24,294 nucleotides of DNA from CAYHGV01 sp964356135. GTDB taxonomy: Bacteria > Hydrothermota > Tepidihabitantia > CAYHGV01. Location of the stretch: contig CAYHGV010000040.1 of the NCBI GenBank assembly GCA_964356135.1, positions 1 through 24,294 of the forward strand, in the 5' to 3' direction. This document shows, piece after piece, positions 23,713 to 24,294 of the stretch. The notes under the pieces were generated by a model. It was given only the letters and a program-made list of their open reading frames with translations, was not told the DNA's origin and did not search any database. Each line of letters opens with the position of its first letter. Positions within the stretch are counted from its first letter, which is position 1. Both the position numbers and the translations under genes were made by a program.

Positions 23713-23955
23713 TCATATCAGGTGCTTTTTTAGAAATGCTCTACCTGAACCGCTCTTCAAATACTTTTCAAAAGTGTAAGCTTTGTCTTTGTTTTCGAAA
23801 GAGGAAAACCATAGTAAAATAAATTGCCCGCGGTTTTTCGTATACGGACTCAATCCTTTGTTGTGTTCCTCCAGCCTCCTCCTCAGGTTCGATGTGCACC
23901 CTATGTAGAGGGATTTGTCCTTCTCACTTTTCAAGATATAAACAGAGTATATCAT
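23713..23955 (-). CDS. GIY-YIG domain protein (UPF0213/YhbQ-like)
   Basis: 80 residues, the usual size of the single-domain family. VYIL (5-8) and LYIGCTSNLRRRLEEHN (16-32) form the GIY-YIG core with R26 and H31; E63 in FEKYLKSGSGRAFLKK is the expected metal-binding Glu. The domain is a nuclease fold shared with UvrC and homing endonucleases; the free-standing members are poorly characterised and are often seen next to RNA genes, as here beside tRNA-Asn on the same strand. No clear Shine-Dalgarno precedes ATG 23955. Confidence 0.88.
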   Translation of the reverse strand: MIYSVYILKSEKDKSLYIGCTSNLRRRLEEHNKGLSPYTKNRGQFILLWFSSFENKDKAYTFEKYLKSGSGRAFLKKHLI

Positions 23956-23972
23956 TCAATATTTTAAAACCC

Positions 23973-24030
23973 GTTCGCCGTAGCTTCAGCAAAGCTAAAT
24001 TGTATTCGCCGAAGCTTTAGCGAAGGCGAA
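23973..24030. repeat. Two copies of a TTCGCCGNAGCTTNAGC palindromic repeat
   Basis: Copy 1 at 23973-23999 (GTTCGCCGTAGCTTCAGC then AAAGCTAAA) is imperfect. Copy 2 at 24005-24030 has arms TTCGCC/GGCGAA around GAAGCTTTAGCGAA. They lie between GIY-YIG and tRNA-Asn, copy 2 touching the tRNA 3' end. Confidence 0.6.
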
Positions 24031-24103
24031 CTCCTCGGGGAGGACTCGAACCTCCAACCTTGCGGTTAACAGCCGCCTGCTCCACCAATTGAGCTACCGA
24101 GGA
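24031..24103 (-). tRNA. tRNA-Asn (anticodon GTT)
   Basis: 73 nt without encoded CCA. Acceptor stem TCCTCGG/CCGAGGA with discriminator G, D-arm GCTC...GAGC, anticodon loop CTGTTAA, T-arm GGAGG-TTCGAGT-CCTCC. The outermost anticodon-stem pair is G-A; the other four pair. A single gene with its own promoter. Confidence 0.96.
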
Positions 24104-24143
24104 ATGAAACAGCTCTTAGCTTTTAGGCTTTAGCTGTTAGTTT

Positions 24144-24171
24144 AAAATATAAGAATTTTCTGAATTGTCAA
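24144..24171 (-). promoter_or_regulatory. Promoter of tRNA-Asn
   Basis: TTGACA (24166-24171, minus strand), 16-bp spacer, TATTTT (24144-24149), about 40 bp before the mature tRNA 5' end. GIY-YIG may be read from the same transcript. Confidence 0.65.
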
Positions 24172-24240
24172 GACCGACCTAGCCCGGAAGCAGTTACTAA
24201 TGAGAGCGATTAATATTTTACACTATGGACCGGTTAAGTT

Positions 24241-24280
24241 GTCATTGCGAGCCCCGATTTATCGGGGCGAAGCAATCCCA
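24241..24280. repeat. CATTGCGAG...GAAGCAATCC palindromic repeat
   Basis: Outer arms ATTGC (24244-24248) and GCAAT (24271-24275) enclose a perfect GCCCCGAT-TT-ATCGGGGC stem (24251-24268). This type of interspersed repeat is widely seen between genes in unrelated bacterial genomes. Confidence 0.65.
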
Positions 24281-24294
24281 GCCCTTGTAAATCA

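Noticed and set aside
1..24294. CRISPR array, insertion sequence or prophage
   Set aside because: No regularly spaced direct repeats, transposase, integrase or phage structural genes were seen on either strand.

Overview
The window looks like chromosomal DNA of a Gram-negative bacterium outside the well-studied phyla. An outer membrane is implied by an LptF/LptG permease pair and an Omp85-type barrel. Five exported proteins end in the same FlgD-Ig/type IX-like C-terminal module (NPF...VYDLSGR...GVYFYRL...K-hydrophobic-R), a style common in the FCB group and in candidate phyla such as WOR-3/Stahlbacteria. That taxonomic placement is inference from style only.

Layout. 1-199: 3' end of a metallo-beta-lactamase-fold hydrolase (+). 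332-4109: exported M1 aminopeptidase, then a lemA-htpX membrane quality-control pair (all -). 4417-6710: lptF-lptG with a GTGA overlap (+), whose promoter places the transcript start at the GTG codon. 6711-7010: gene debris. 7011-10980: an AT-richer operon of three exported beta-propellers of three different types, joined by ATGA overlaps (-). 11390-13427: an exported conserved protein and an MFS exporter (-). 13543-19945: kdpABC plus a kdpD that stops after its GAF-like domain (+), with no kinase domain and no kdpE. 20041-21075: an exported thioredoxin-like protein with an in-frame TGA at the first position of its CxxC motif (+). 21294-23534: an exported amidohydrolase fused to an outer-membrane barrel (-). 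23713-24103: a GIY-YIG protein and tRNA-Asn (-).

The main discovery candidate is the gene at 20041-21075. Read conventionally it is broken by TGA at codon 38, and a gene caller would restart at GTG 20179, losing the signal peptide and the active site. Read with selenocysteine it gives signal peptide, U-G-S-C redox motif, an Omp28-like body and a sorting module. A hairpin with an 8-bp stem and GUG loop starts 14 nt after the UGA, as expected for a bacterial SECIS element. The gene has its own consensus promoter, Shine-Dalgarno and terminator.

Other notable points are the amidohydrolase-Omp85 fusion; the kinase-less KdpD with a perfect dyad over the kdpA -10 box; a recurring promoter layout (TTGACA, 16-bp spacer, TATA-like box) in front of most transcription units; and small palindromic repeats (TCCGCCA-N7-TGGCGGA) around lemA-htpX.
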